NCBI RefSeq assembly: GCF_022637415.1
Contig: NZ_CP093340.1
Span: forward strand, 2,108,001 to 2,172,000
Length of the DNA stretch: 64,000 nucleotides
DNA from: Luteimonas sp. S4-F44
GTDB taxonomy: Bacteria; Pseudomonadota; Gammaproteobacteria; Xanthomonadales; Xanthomonadaceae
Direction: 5' to 3'
The notes under the pieces are model-generated. The model was not told the origin of the DNA. It searched no databases and saw only the letters and a list, made by a program, of their open reading frames with translations. How positions within the stretch are numbered: position 1 is the first letter of the stretch; every line of letters begins with the position of its first letter. This document shows positions 7,686 through 17,048 of this stretch, in pieces. Made by a program: the position numbers and the translations under genes.

Positions 7686-8321
7686 ATGCCGCGTTTCACC
7701 ATCCTCGTGTACTCGGACTCACTCACCTGGGGGATCGTGCCCACGACAAGGCGCCGGCTTGCGTTCGATGATCGTTGGCCAGGGATTCTGGAGTTCGAGC
7801 TGAATGCTCTGGGACTCCCCAGGCCACGCGTGATCGAGGACTGCCTCAATGGTCGCAGGACTGCGTTCGACGATCCTTACAAGCCAGGAAGGCGTGCACT
7901 TGACGGTGTGCAACAAGTCATGGAGGCGCATGCGCCTCTCGATCTTCTTATATTGCTACTAGGCACTAACGACTTTCAGTCGATGCACCGGCACTCGCCA
8001 TGGCATTCCGCTAGCGGTCTTGCGGCTGTCGTTTCTGCTGCGCGCCTGGCCCCTATCGAGCCCGGAATGCCCGTTCCGCCGATTCTGATCGTCGCCCCTC
8101 CGGCGTTGGATACCCCCCGCGGGCCGATCGCGCCGAAATTTGCCGGAGGAGATGTGGCTTCTGTCGGATTGGCCAGTGCTCTACGCCAGGTCGCTGATGA
8201 GTCCAACTGTTATTTCTTCGATGCGAATTCGGTGACGACCAGTAGTCGTATCGACGGGGTGCATCTCGATGCCGATCAGCATGCGCAACTGGGGCGCGCC
8301 CTGGCTCCGGTCGTCGCCTAG
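7686..8321 (+). CDS. SGNH/GDSL-family hydrolase (arylesterase-like)
   Basis: This 211-residue enzyme is preceded by GAAAGGA. The SGNH blocks are visible: YSDSLTWG (block I, nucleophile Ser in the GDSL position), a Gly/Asn region around LNGRRTAFDD, LLGTNDF (block III Asn) and DGVHLD near residue 195 (block V Asp-x-x-His). The sequence resembles the SGNH arylesterase/acyltransferase type that hydrolyses short acyl esters. There is no signal peptide. Codon third positions are less G/C-biased than in most neighbours (e.g. the LLILLLGTNDFQSMH stretch), suggesting more recent acquisition. Confidence 0.85.
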   Translation: MPRFTILVYSDSLTWGIVPTTRRRLAFDDRWPGILEFELNALGLPRPRVIEDCLNGRRTAFDDPYKPGRRALDGVQQVMEAHAPLDLLILLLGTNDFQSMHRHSPWHSASGLAAVVSAARLAPIEPGMPVPPILIVAPPALDTPRGPIAPKFAGGDVASVGLASALRQVADESNCYFFDANSVTTSSRIDGVHLDADQHAQLGRALAPVVA

Positions 8322-8419
8322 ATCCTTCGTACAGGGCCGGCGACCAACAGCTGCGAGACGATCTGACGCCGTATCGCCTTCGAAGCAAACGAAGAAGCGC
8401 GAGAATCTCAACCTCACTG

Positions 8420-8584
8420 CGCTTCGCGTCGGCGACGTGCGCGGGCTCTTCGCGCTACTGATCGTATTCCTGTCGTTCCGGCGCAAGTTCAGGGATGCCG
8501 GAGCGTCTGCTCGAGGCCACGTTTGGCGACGCCTATCGGCGCTATCGCAATCGCACTGCGGCACTGATTCTGGGGGTCTGGTAA
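8420..8584 (+). pseudogene. Remnant of isoprenylcysteine methyltransferase-like gene
   Basis: Two fragments in different frames look like the C-terminus of an isoprenylcysteine carboxyl methyltransferase (ICMT/PEMT) family membrane protein. One frame reads VRGLFALLIVFLSFRRKF up to about 8495. A second frame, shifted, reads PERLLEATFGDAYRRYRNR and ends ILGVW at the TAA 8582-8584. Intact family members end with the same EE.LL...FG..Y..Y......PG.W pattern on one frame. The start and the SAM-binding core are missing. A frameshift plus 5' deletion is the simplest reading. Confidence 0.55.
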
Positions 8585-8649
8585 CCGATTTGCCCGGATC
8601 ATTGCGCCCGCGCGCGTCCAACGCCCGGACTCCTGCGCCAGACCTCGGC

Positions 8650-9273
8650 TTATGGCCGTGCGGCCTGCGCTTCTTGTGTGGCCCCCGCGTCTCCCGCTTC
8701 CCGCTTTGCCTGCGCCGCGATCTGCCCGTCGACCATCGCATCGAACGGGACGAGCAGCGCCTCGAAGCCGCCACCGGGCTCGAGCATGTCGAGCGCGGCG
8801 GCGATGGCCTCGACGGTCGCCAGTGCATTCGGCTCGCGGGCGCGGCGCACGCGGTAGCGCGATAGCCGGTCCGGCGCAAGCGCCAGGCGCGGCAGCGCTG
8901 CGAGCGCGGGGTTCAGGCGCAACAGGCGACGGGCCGTGCGCCAGGTGCCGTCCGGCACCACGAGCAGCGTCTGCGCGCCCTCGCCTGCCGCCGTCCAGGC
9001 CTCGGGATCGACAGCCGTTTCGCCCGGAAACAGCAGCAGCGCACGCACACCAGGCGCCTCGAGCCAGGCCGGCAGGTCGGCGAAGCGCTCGCCCACCCAC
9101 ACGGTGGCGCCGCGCAGACCAAGCACCGCCAGCCGTGCGGTGTTGAGTGGATGCGCGGCCTCGTCGGGATGCTGCAGCACGAGGACCCGGCTGCGACTGG
9201 GCAGATCGGGGATCCACGCGCACAGGCAATGCGAGACCGGGCGTAGGCAGCGGGGGCAACGGATGCGGGCCAT
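8650..9273 (-). CDS. DTW-domain tRNA-uridine aminocarboxypropyltransferase
   Basis: This 207-residue protein begins MARIRCPRCLRP and has the zinc-type cysteine cluster CPRCLRPVSHCLC, the LVLQHPDEAAHPLNTARL motif and the name-giving DGTWRTARRL (DTW-like). Family members such as TapT/TuaA transfer a 3-amino-3-carboxypropyl group from SAM to uridine in tRNA variable or D loops. A Met six codons upstream (9291) is an alternative start; neither has a clear ribosome site. It sits immediately downstream of the Lrp-like gene on the same strand. Confidence 0.85.
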   Translation of the reverse strand: MARIRCPRCLRPVSHCLCAWIPDLPSRSRVLVLQHPDEAAHPLNTARLAVLGLRGATVWVGERFADLPAWLEAPGVRALLLFPGETAVDPEAWTAAGEGAQTLLVVPDGTWRTARRLLRLNPALAALPRLALAPDRLSRYRVRRAREPNALATVEAIAAALDMLEPGGGFEALLVPFDAMVDGQIAAQAKREAGDAGATQEAQAARP

Positions 9274-9326
9274 GGCAAGAGGCGGCGTCATCGGTGAAAC
9301 GTCGAGCGGACGCGCCGCCCGCCGTC

Positions 9327-9818
9327 TCAGTCCGGGATCGCCAGCGCCAGCGTCTCCTTGATTTCCTCCATCACGATGTAGCTGCGCGATTCGCGCACAT
9401 GCGGCAGCGTCAGCAGGCTGCTGCCGAGCAGTTCGCGATAGGCGGCCATCTCCGGGATGCGCGCCTTGATCAGATAGTCGAAATCGCCTGACATCAGGTG
9501 ACATTCGAGCACATTGGGCACGCGCAGGGCGGCGCGGCGGAATTCCTCGAAGATGTCGGCCGACTTGTAGGCCAAGCCGATCTGCACGAACACCAGCAGC
9601 CCGGCCTTCAACCGCGCGGGGTCGAGCCGGGCGTGATAGCCCTGGATGACGCCCTCGCGCTCGAGCCGGCGGACGCGTTCGGTGCACGGTGTGGTCGACA
9701 GCCCGACGCGCTCGCCGAGCTCGGTAAACGAGATGCGCGCATCCTCCTGCAGGATGCGCAGGATGCGCGCGTCGATGCGGTCGAGCGGGCGGCTGCGGGT
9801 GGTGCGCGGGACGGGCAT
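9327..9818 (-). CDS. Lrp/AsnC-family transcriptional regulator
   Basis: This 163-residue regulator starts MPVPRTTRSRPLDRID, with CCGGAG upstream. The N-terminal winged helix-turn-helix (LDRIDARILRILQEDARISFTELGERVGLSTTPCTERVRRLEREGVI) is followed by an AsnC/RAM effector domain (GLLVFVQIGL, LMSGDFDYLIKARIPEM). It is divergent from dadA-alr with a 152-bp shared control region, as in the known Lrp/BkdR/DadR-type control of D-alanine catabolism. It therefore probably activates or represses dadA in response to alanine or leucine. Confidence 0.9.
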   Translation of the reverse strand: MPVPRTTRSRPLDRIDARILRILQEDARISFTELGERVGLSTTPCTERVRRLEREGVIQGYHARLDPARLKAGLLVFVQIGLAYKSADIFEEFRRAALRVPNVLECHLMSGDFDYLIKARIPEMAAYRELLGSSLLTLPHVRESRSYIVMEEIKETLALAIPD

Positions 9819-9882
9819 GAAAACTCCGGGCAAGAGCGGCGCGCGGCAGGACAATCCGCCATGAACCACGCTTCAAAACAGC

Positions 9883-9911
9883 GGAATCGACTATCGAACC
9901 GCCACTATACT
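9883..9911 (+). promoter_or_regulatory. Probable dadA promoter -10 box
   Basis: TATACT at 9906-9911 is a good -10 hexamer 60 bases upstream of the dadA start. The -35 region (GGAATC, 9883-9888) is poor, consistent with a promoter that depends on an activator such as the divergent Lrp-like protein. Confidence 0.4.
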
Positions 9912-9970
9912 GCGCGGATTGCGTGCCGGCCGCGCCTTGCGCCGGCAAAATGTCTTGCGGAGTCGCGCAC

Positions 9971-11287
9971 ATGCGGGTGCTGGTGCTGGGGAGCGGTGTG
10001 ATCGGCGTAACGAGCGCCTGGTATCTGGCGCGCGCCGGGTTCGAGGTGACGGTGGTCGACCGGGCGAGCGGCCCGGCCTGCGAGACCAGCCATGCCAACG
10101 CCGGCCAGATCTCGCCCGGCTACGCGTCGCCCTGGGCAGCGCCGGGCGTGCCGTTCAAGGCGATCCGCTGGTTGATGCAACGGCACGCGCCGCTGGCGAT
10201 CCGACTCACCTCCGATCCGCAGCAGTACCTGTGGCTGGCGCAGATGCTGCGCAACTGCACCGCCGCGCGTTACGCGGTGAACAAGGAGCGCATGGTGCGG
10301 CTGGCCGAGTACAGCCGCGACTGCCTGGACGCCCTGCGCGCCGAGACCGGCATCGCCTACGAGGCGCGCCAGCTGGGCACACTGCAGGTGTTCCGCACCC
10401 AGGCGCAGCTCGACCACGCCGGCCGCGACACCGCGGTGCTCGACGAGGCCGGCGTGCCCTACGAACTGCTCGACCGCGCCGGCATTGCGCGCGTGGAGCC
10501 GGCGCTGGCCGGCGTCGCCGACCGCTTGACCGGCGCGCTGCGCCTGCCCGACGACCAGACCGGTGACTGTCGGCTGTTCACCGAGCGACTGACCGCACTG
10601 GCCGAGGACGAAGGCGTGACGTTCCGCTTCGGGCAGACGATCGAGCGCATCGAAGGCAGCGGCGACCGGATCGACGGCGTGCGCATCGATGGCCGCCTGG
10701 AGCGCTTCGACCGCTACGTGATGGCGCTGGGCAGCTGGTCGCCTGCCTTGCTGCGACCGCTGGGCCTGCACGTGCCGGTATACCCACTCAAGGGTTATTC
10801 GCTGACGATCCCGATCCGTGACCCGGCGATGGCGCCGGTGTCCACAGTGCTCGACGAAAGCTACAAGGTTGCGATCACCCGCTTCGACACCCGGATCCGT
10901 GTCGGCGGCATGGCCGAGGTCGCCGGCTTCGACATGCGACTGGATCCGCGTCGGCGCGCGACGCTGGAAAAAGTGGTCGGCGACCTGTATCCGCATGGCG
11001 GCGACCTCGCCGCGGCCGACTTCTGGACCGGCCTGAGGCCGGCCACGCCCGACGGCACGCCCGTGGTCGGTGCCACCCGCTACCGCAACCTGTTCCTCAA
11101 CACCGGCCACGGCACGCTGGGCTGGACGATGGCCTGCGGCTCGGGCCGCTACCTGGCCGACCTGATGGCGATGCAGCCGACCGCGATCCGCAGCGACGGA
11201 CTCGACCTCTCCCGCTACGGACATGCACGGGACACTGCGTCGCTGGCGGACACGCGCAGCGTCGCAGGCGCGACAATGGCTCGCTGA
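9971..11287 (+). CDS. dadA: D-amino acid dehydrogenase, small subunit
   Basis: This 438-residue FAD enzyme oxidises D-alanine and other D-amino acids to the 2-oxo acid and ammonia, passing electrons to the respiratory chain. The FAD-binding [25 protein letters not shown] opens the protein. It is followed by [24 protein letters not shown], typical of DadA, and by a C-terminal FAD loop [16 protein letters not shown]...[16 protein letters not shown]. It is the first gene of a pair with alanine racemase (26 bp gap), so L-alanine can be racemised and then oxidised to pyruvate. Confidence 0.96.
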   Translation: MRVLVLGSGVIGVTSAWYLARAGFEVTVVDRASGPACETSHANAGQISPGYASPWAAPGVPFKAIRWLMQRHAPLAIRLTSDPQQYLWLAQMLRNCTAARYAVNKERMVRLAEYSRDCLDALRAETGIAYEARQLGTLQVFRTQAQLDHAGRDTAVLDEAGVPYELLDRAGIARVEPALAGVADRLTGALRLPDDQTGDCRLFTERLTALAEDEGVTFRFGQTIERIEGSGDRIDGVRIDGRLERFDRYVMALGSWSPALLRPLGLHVPVYPLKGYSLTIPIRDPAMAPVSTVLDESYKVAITRFDTRIRVGGMAEVAGFDMRLDPRRRATLEKVVGDLYPHGGDLAAADFWTGLRPATPDGTPVVGATRYRNLFLNTGHGTLGWTMACGSGRYLADLMAMQPTAIRSDGLDLSRYGHARDTASLADTRSVAGATMAR

Positions 11288-11313
11288 TTTTCCCCGCAGC
11301 AAGGACACCCGCA

Positions 11314-12390
11314 ATGCGCCCCGCTCGCGCGCTGATCGACCTCGAGGCTCTGCGCCACAACTACAGACTCGCCCGCCGCCTCGGCGGCGGCAAGGTCCTG
11401 GCGGTGATCAAGGCCGACGCCTACGGCCACGGCGCGGTGCGCTGCGCGCAGGCGCTGTCGAGCGAAGCCGATGGCTTCGCGGTCGCGTTCCTAGAAGAAG
11501 CGCTGGCGCTGCGTGAGGCCGGCATCACCGCGCCGATCCTGCTGCTCGAGGGCGTGCTCGCCGCCGACGAGCTGCCGTTGGTTGCCGAGCATGACCTGTG
11601 GATGGTCGTGCACGCGTCCTGGCAAGTCGAAGCGCTCGCGCGCACGACGGTGTCGCGGCCGCTGGACGTGTGGCTCAAGCTCGATTCGGGCATGCACCGC
11701 GTCGGCATCGATCCGGGCGCCTATGCCGCGACCTGGCAACGGCTGCGCGCGCTGTCGCAGGTCGGGCGTTTGCTGAAGATGACCCACTTCTCGCGCGCCG
11801 ACGAGCCCGAACATGACCGCACGCGCGAGCAGATTGCCACGTTCGCCGCGGTCACCGCCGACCTGCCAGGCGAGACCAGTCTGTGCAACTCCCCCGCCCT
11901 GCTCGCCTGGCCGCAGGCGCGCGGCGACTGGGCGCGCGCGGGGCTGATGCTCTATGGCGCATCGCCGTTCGCGCCCGGGCATCCGGCCGCGGCGCAACTG
12001 CAGCCGGTGATGACGCTGCAATCGCAGGTCATCGCGGTGCGCGAGCTGCCGGCCGACGAACCCGTGGGTTACGGCGGGACTTTTGTGACGCCGCGGCCGA
12101 CGCGCGTCGGCGTGGTGGCGATGGGCTACGCGGATGGCTACCCGCAGTTCGCCGCCACCGGCACGCCGGTTGCGATCGACGGGCGCCCGGGTCGGCTGAT
12201 CGGCCGGGTGTCGATGGACATGCTCACCGTCGATCTGACCGAGCATCCGCAAGCGGGCGTCGGCAGCCAGGTCGAACTGTGGGGCCGCCAGGTCCCGGCC
12301 GGCGAGGTCGTCGCGCGCAGCCAGACGAGCGCGTACCGGCTGCTGTGCGGCGTCAGGCGCGTGCCGCTGGTGTCGATGGCGGAGACCTGA
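11314..12390 (+). CDS. alr: Alanine racemase (catabolic, dadX-like)
   Basis: This 358-residue PLP enzyme interconverts L- and D-alanine. The PLP lysine lies in [13 protein letters not shown] near residue 35. The catalytic tyrosine region is EPVGYGGTF near 255, and [11 protein letters not shown] precedes the usual C-terminal domain. Its place behind dadA and an Lrp-type regulator indicates the catabolic role (DadX), though it also supplies D-alanine for peptidoglycan. Confidence 0.95.
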   Translation: MRPARALIDLEALRHNYRLARRLGGGKVLAVIKADAYGHGAVRCAQALSSEADGFAVAFLEEALALREAGITAPILLLEGVLAADELPLVAEHDLWMVVHASWQVEALARTTVSRPLDVWLKLDSGMHRVGIDPGAYAATWQRLRALSQVGRLLKMTHFSRADEPEHDRTREQIATFAAVTADLPGETSLCNSPALLAWPQARGDWARAGLMLYGASPFAPGHPAAAQLQPVMTLQSQVIAVRELPADEPVGYGGTFVTPRPTRVGVVAMGYADGYPQFAATGTPVAIDGRPGRLIGRVSMDMLTVDLTEHPQAGVGSQVELWGRQVPAGEVVARSQTSAYRLLCGVRRVPLVSMAET

Positions 12391-12402
12391 CGGCGCCCCA
12401 CC

Positions 12403-12447
12403 CGGCGCGCGATGCGCGCCGACCTCCCCCGCGGGCGGGAGAGGTGA
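12403..12447. repeat. G+C-rich palindromes between convergent alr and pabB
   Basis: A perfect 8-bp stem with GAT loop (12403-12421) is followed by a second palindromic block built on CCTCCCCCGC/GCGGGAGAGG (about 12422-12445). Neither has a U-tract. They may form a Rho-independent-like barrier between the convergent genes. The second block resembles intergenic G+C-rich elements seen again near 24310. Confidence 0.45.
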
Positions 12448-12482
12448 TCACGCGAGGCGTCCGTGCTTACGCAAATTGCGCT

Positions 12483-13832
12483 TCAGCCCTCGCACCCCAG
12501 CGCGCGGAGGGTGCCGCGGGCCTTGGCGCGGGTTTCGTCGAGTTCGCGCGCGGGGTCGGAGTCGGCGACGATGCCGGCGCCGGTGCGGAAGCGCGCGGTG
12601 TTGCCTTCGATCTCGGCGCTGCGGATCAGGATGTTGAGATCGAGATCGCCATCGCGGTTGAGCCAGCCCATCGCGCCGGTGTAGGCACCGCGGCCCTGCC
12701 CTTCGAGCTCGGCGATGATCTGCATGCAGCGGACCTTCGGGCAGCCGGTGATCGTGCCGCCGGGGAACACCGCGGCAATCGTCCGTCCCGGCGTCGCATC
12801 GGACCGCAACCGGCCACGGACGTTGCTGACGATGTGGTGCACATGCGCGTAGCTCTCCACGCACATCAGCTCGTCGACCTCGACGCTGCCGGCCACGCAT
12901 ACACGCCCCAGGTCGTTGCGCTCCAGGTCCACCAGCATCACATGCTCGGCGCGTTCCTTCGGGTGGCCCACCAGTTCCTGCACGCGGGCAAGGTCATCGT
13001 CGCCATCGAAGCGTGCGCGGGTGCCGGCGATTGGCCGGGTCTCGACGAGATCACCACGCACCGACACCAGACGCTCGGGCGAGGCACTGGCGACCGCCCA
13101 GCCCGCGCCCTGCAGCAAGCCGGCGAACGGTGCGGGATTGTGCTCGCGCAGGCGGGCGTAGAGCGCGGCGGGGTCGAGCGCGCCTTCGAAGCTGGCGCGC
13201 CAGCCGCGCGAGAGGTTGGCCTGGAACACGTCGCCGGCGGCGAGGTAGTCAAGCACGCGGCGCACGCCATCGGTGAAACGCGCCGGGGCGTCCTCGTCGA
13301 GCGCAATCGGTTCACGCCAGGCCGGCAACGGCGCAGCCGCTACCGAAGCTGCCTCTGTCAAGGCGTCGAGCAGCGCGGCGTGGCCGGGTTCGGCGACCGC
13401 GACGACCTCGCCGGTGGCATGGTCGCGCAGCACCGCGGCCGGACAGCGCCAGGCCATCGCGACCGGCAGATGGCCGACAGCGGCGGGCAGGTCCAACACC
13501 GGTTCGACCTGCGCGGCCAGTTCATAGCCCAGATACAGCGCCCAGCCGCCGCGGAACGGCCAGCGCGGTTCGTCGCGATCGATGCGTGCGGCGTGCCACT
13601 GCGCATCGAGAAGATCGAGAAACGCACCGTCGAGGTGGTGATCGTCGGCGTCGCGGGTGGTGCCGTCGGCGTCCAGTCGCAGCGAGGCGCCGTCGGTCGC
13701 CAGCAGCAGGTCCCAGCGCGATTGTGCGGTGCCGTGCGCGACCGACTGCAGCAGCAGCGGATGGCGCGCGGGCGCGGCGCGCTGCAGCGCGAGCAGGTCG
13801 GTGTCGGCGGGCAGCGGTCGAGTGATCAGCAC
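12483..13832 (-). CDS. pabB: Aminodeoxychorismate synthase component I
   Basis: This 449-residue chorismate-binding enzyme makes 4-amino-4-deoxychorismate for folate, using ammonia from a PabA/TrpG partner. The conserved blocks are DVFQANLSRGW, SPERLVSVRGDLVETRPIAGTRAR, EHVMLVDLERNDLGRV, PGGTITGCPKVRCMQII and RTGAGIVADSDPARE. The PIAGT motif has Ala where E. coli PabB has the Lys nucleophile (PIKGT), so this is the anthranilate-synthase-like variant of the motif. Overall order and length still fit PabB. It starts with GTG and lies 24 bp behind uup, probably co-transcribed. Confidence 0.85.
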   Translation of the reverse strand: MLITRPLPADTDLLALQRAAPARHPLLLQSVAHGTAQSRWDLLLATDGASLRLDADGTTRDADDHHLDGAFLDLLDAQWHAARIDRDEPRWPFRGGWALYLGYELAAQVEPVLDLPAAVGHLPVAMAWRCPAAVLRDHATGEVVAVAEPGHAALLDALTEAASVAAAPLPAWREPIALDEDAPARFTDGVRRVLDYLAAGDVFQANLSRGWRASFEGALDPAALYARLREHNPAPFAGLLQGAGWAVASASPERLVSVRGDLVETRPIAGTRARFDGDDDLARVQELVGHPKERAEHVMLVDLERNDLGRVCVAGSVEVDELMCVESYAHVHHIVSNVRGRLRSDATPGRTIAAVFPGGTITGCPKVRCMQIIAELEGQGRGAYTGAMGWLNRDGDLDLNILIRSAEIEGNTARFRTGAGIVADSDPARELDETRAKARGTLRALGCEG

Positions 13833-13856
13833 GGGGGCGGCCGTCGCGGGTGAGGG

Positions 13857-15752
13857 TCAGGCGTCGAGTTCGGTCCAGCGCAAGTACGCGGCATCGAGCG
13901 CGTCCTGCGCCTCCTGCAACGCCTGGCCGTGCGCGGCGATCGCCGAGGGATCGCGCTGATAGAAGGCCGGCGTGTTCATCTCCTCGGTCATGCGCGCGAT
14001 GACGCTCTCCAACTGCTCGATGCGACCGGGCAATTGCTCGAGTTCGCGCTGGTCCTTGTAGCTGCGCTTGCGCTTGGCTGCGACCGGCGCCTCGGCCACC
14101 GCCGGCGTCGAGGCGGCCTGCACGGCGCTCGCTGCGGATTTCGCCGCGAGCGTCGTCGCGGGCAGCGCCTCGCCCGGCTGCGGGCGCTGGCGCAGCCAGT
14201 CCTCGTAACCGCCGATGTACTCGCCGACGCGACCCTCGCCTTCCATCACCAGCGTCGAGGTGACCACGTTGTCGAGGAAGTCGCGGTCGTGGCTGACCAG
14301 CAGCAGCGTGCCCGGATACTCGCCCAGCAGTTCTTCGAGCAGTTCCAGCGTCTCGACGTCGAGGTCGTTGGTCGGTTCGTCCATCACCAGCAGGTTCGAC
14401 GGCTGCGCGAACAGCTTGGCCAGCAGCAGACGGTTGCGCTCGCCGCCCGACAGGCGGGTGATCGGCGCCCGCGCGCGCTCGGGCGTGAACAGGAAATCCT
14501 GTAGATAGCCGATCACGTGCTTGCGGGTGCCGTTGATCTCGACGAAGTCCTGGCCCTCGGCCACGTTCTCCAACGCGTTCCAGTCCTCGCGCAACGTCGC
14601 GCGGTACTGGTCGAAGTACGCGATCTGCAGCTGCGTGCCCGCGCGCACCTCGCCGGTCTGCGGCTGCAGTTCGCCCAGCAGCAGTTTGAGCAGCGTGGTC
14701 TTGCCGGTGCCGTTGGCGCCGATCAGGCCGATGCGGTCGCCGCGGAAGATCGTGGTGGAGAAATCGCGGATCAGGGTGCGCTCGCCGAAGCCGAAGCTGA
14801 TGTCCTTGAGCTCGACGACCTTCTTGCCGGAATTGCCGGCCGAGGCCGCGGCCATCCGTACGTTGCCGGTGAGATCGCGGCGCTGCGCGCGTTCGAGGCG
14901 CATCGCCTTGAGCCGGCGCACGCGGCCTTCGTCGCGGGTGCGGCGGGCCTTGATGCCCTGGCGGATCCACGCCTCTTCCTGCGCCAGCAGCTTGTCGAAA
15001 CGCGCCTGCTCCTGCGCCTCGGCGTTGAGACGTTCTTCGCGGCGGCGCACGTAGTTGTCCCAGTCGCCGGGCCAGCTGGTCAGCTTGCCGCGGTCGATCT
15101 CGATGATCCGCGTCGCCAGCGAGCGCAGGAATCGGCGGTCATGGGTGACGAACACGATCGCGCCGGACCACTGCTTGAGGAAGCCTTCGAGCCAGTCGAT
15201 CGCGGCGATGTCGAGATGATTGGTCGGTTCGTCGAGCAGCAGGATGTCCGGCGCCGAGACCACCGCGCGCGCCAGCAGCACGCGGCGCTTCATGCCGCCC
15301 GACAGCCGCGTGAATGCCGCATCGCCGTCGAGCTGCAGGCGTTCGAGGACCTCGGTCACGCGCTGGTCGATGCGCCAGCCGTCGAGGGCGTCGATGCGCG
15401 CCTGGACGTCGGCGAGTGCGTCGTAGTCCTCGGCGTGCAGCAGGCGGTGGTATTCAGCCAGCGCCGCGCCCGCCTCGCCCAAACCGCCGGCCACCACGTC
15501 GAAGATGCTGCCGTCGGCGCCCGCGGGCACTTCCTGCTCCAGGCGTGTCACGCGCACGCCCTGCTCGCGGCGGATCTCGCCGTCGTCGGGCTTCAGCTCG
15601 CCGTCGATCAGGCGCATCAGGGTGGACTTGCCGGCACCGTTGCGGCCGATCAGCGCGATCCGCTCGCCACGCTCGATCGCCAGCTCGACACCGTCCAGCA
15701 GCAAAGGGCCGCCGACGCTGTAGTCGACGGCATTCAAGGTCATCAAAGGCAT
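13857..15752 (-). CDS. uup: ABC-F family ATPase (Uup-like)
   Basis: This 631-residue protein has no membrane segments and two ABC domains. Domain 1 has Walker A GRNGAGKST, signature LSGGMKRR and Walker B ILLLDEPTNHLD. Domain 2 has GANGTGKTT, LSGGERNR and LLVMDEPTNDLD. The linker is rich in Arg (GIKARRTRDEGRVRRLKAMRLERAQRRD) as in ribosome-binding ABC-F factors. The C-terminus (about 560-631) is the coiled-coil DNA-binding domain of Uup (KRKRSYKDQRELEQLPGRI...). Uup acts on ribosomes and on branched DNA and transposon excision. A second Met, MTLNAV at 15743, is a possible start. Confidence 0.93.
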   Translation of the reverse strand: MPLMTLNAVDYSVGGPLLLDGVELAIERGERIALIGRNGAGKSTLMRLIDGELKPDDGEIRREQGVRVTRLEQEVPAGADGSIFDVVAGGLGEAGAALAEYHRLLHAEDYDALADVQARIDALDGWRIDQRVTEVLERLQLDGDAAFTRLSGGMKRRVLLARAVVSAPDILLLDEPTNHLDIAAIDWLEGFLKQWSGAIVFVTHDRRFLRSLATRIIEIDRGKLTSWPGDWDNYVRRREERLNAEAQEQARFDKLLAQEEAWIRQGIKARRTRDEGRVRRLKAMRLERAQRRDLTGNVRMAAASAGNSGKKVVELKDISFGFGERTLIRDFSTTIFRGDRIGLIGANGTGKTTLLKLLLGELQPQTGEVRAGTQLQIAYFDQYRATLREDWNALENVAEGQDFVEINGTRKHVIGYLQDFLFTPERARAPITRLSGGERNRLLLAKLFAQPSNLLVMDEPTNDLDVETLELLEELLGEYPGTLLLVSHDRDFLDNVVTSTLVMEGEGRVGEYIGGYEDWLRQRPQPGEALPATTLAAKSAASAVQAASTPAVAEAPVAAKRKRSYKDQRELEQLPGRIEQLESVIARMTEEMNTPAFYQRDPSAIAAHGQALQEAQDALDAAYLRWTELDA

Positions 15753-15936
15753 CCGCACAGTGTAGCGGTCCGCGCCGCGGACCGGACCGCCGTCGCAGTC
15801 CTGGACATCGGACGCACCTGAAGCCGCGCCCTTAGGGTGATCCCTAGTTGGACCGGTGCCGGCACCGGGGTATCCAGAAGGCACCCCGGATCGCCCGCCC
15901 GCCTCGCAGCGCGATCCGCCCCCGAAGGAGACGTCG

Positions 15937-16926
15937 ATGAACGCCATTTCCGCCGTCGGTCCGCAGACCGCCCTTCCCGCCTCCGATGCGCCCAGCGGGC
16001 GCGCGCTGACCGTCCAGCACGGCGATACGCTGTCCAGCCTGGCCGCGCAGCTCGGTGTGCCGCTCGACCGGCTGCTGGCAGCGAACCCGCAGGTGCTGAA
16101 CCCGGATGTCATCTATCCCGGCGATGCCATCCACGTCCCCGGCGGCGCCACGCAGGCCGCGAGCGGCGCCGGTGGCAGCTACACCGTGCAGCCCGGCGAC
16201 ACGCTGTCGGGCATCGCCTCGGCCAATGGCACGAGCGTGCAGGCGCTGCTCGAGGCCAATCCGCAGATCCGCAATCCCGACCTGATCGGGGTCGGCGACC
16301 GGATCCAGTTGCCCGGCAGCAGCGGCGGCGGGACCGGCGGCGACGGGGCCGGCCCGGTCGAGGGCCCGGACCCGACCGCACCGCCGGCGACCGGCGGCGC
16401 GGGCGGGGTCACCGCGGCCGAATTGCAGCAGATCGTGCCCACGCTGGACACCGCGACGGCCGAAGCTGTCGCGCCGCACCTCAACGCCGCGATGGCCGAG
16501 GCCAATATCGACACACCGCAGCGCCAGGCGATGTTCATCGCCCAGTTGGCACACGAGAGCGGCGGCTTCCGTTACATGGAAGAGATCGCCAGCGGCGCGG
16601 CGTACGAAGGCCGCGCGGACCTGGGCAACACCCAGCCCGGCGACGGCGAGCGCTACAAGGGCCGCGGCTACATCCAGGTGACCGGCCGCGCCAACTACAC
16701 CGAGGCCGGGCGCGCGCTGGGTCTGGACCTGGTCAACAATCCCGAGCTCGCCGCGCAGCCGGAGAATGCCGCACGCATCGCCGCCTGGTATTGGGAAAGC
16801 CGCGGCATCAACGCCGCCGCCGATGCCGGCGACTTCACCCAAGTCACGCGCCTGATCAATGGCGGCACCAATGGCCTGGCCGACCGCGAGGCCTACTACG
16901 CGCGCGCCAGTGCGATCCTGAACTGA
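15937..16926 (+). CDS. LysM-LysM-GH19 peptidoglycan/chitin hydrolase
   Basis: This 329-residue protein starts after GAAGGAGACGTCG. Two LysM modules (about 24-70, VQHGDTLSSLAAQLGVPLDRLLAANPQ; and 82-128, VQPGDTLSGIASANGTSVQALLEANPQ) bind glycan. A Gly/Pro linker leads to a GH19-type catalytic domain (about 150-329). Its putative catalytic Glu residues are in AQLAHESGGFRYMEE and ASGAAYEGRADLGN, followed by KGRGYIQVTGRANY. Such domains occur in phage endolysins and bacterial muramidases/chitinases. There is no classical signal peptide, so release may depend on lysis or a nonclassical route. The flanking genes are not phage-like. Confidence 0.88.
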   Translation: MNAISAVGPQTALPASDAPSGRALTVQHGDTLSSLAAQLGVPLDRLLAANPQVLNPDVIYPGDAIHVPGGATQAASGAGGSYTVQPGDTLSGIASANGTSVQALLEANPQIRNPDLIGVGDRIQLPGSSGGGTGGDGAGPVEGPDPTAPPATGGAGGVTAAELQQIVPTLDTATAEAVAPHLNAAMAEANIDTPQRQAMFIAQLAHESGGFRYMEEIASGAAYEGRADLGNTQPGDGERYKGRGYIQVTGRANYTEAGRALGLDLVNNPELAAQPENAARIAAWYWESRGINAAADAGDFTQVTRLINGGTNGLADREAYYARASAILN

Positions 16927-17048
16927 GCCCCGCAACGCCACCGGTGATGGCCGGTGGCGTGCATGACGCTCGACAGCGGCGCGGTCGTCCGGTTGCACTT
17001 CGACCGGACTGACGCGCGGCGCCCGACACCGGACCGCGCGCGTCGCAC

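Noticed and set aside
6425..7849. In-frame N-terminal extension of the C1 peptidase frame up to base 7849
   Set aside because: It overlaps the SDR gene in another frame and lacks coding character. A strong AGGAGG and ATG at 6424 define the start.
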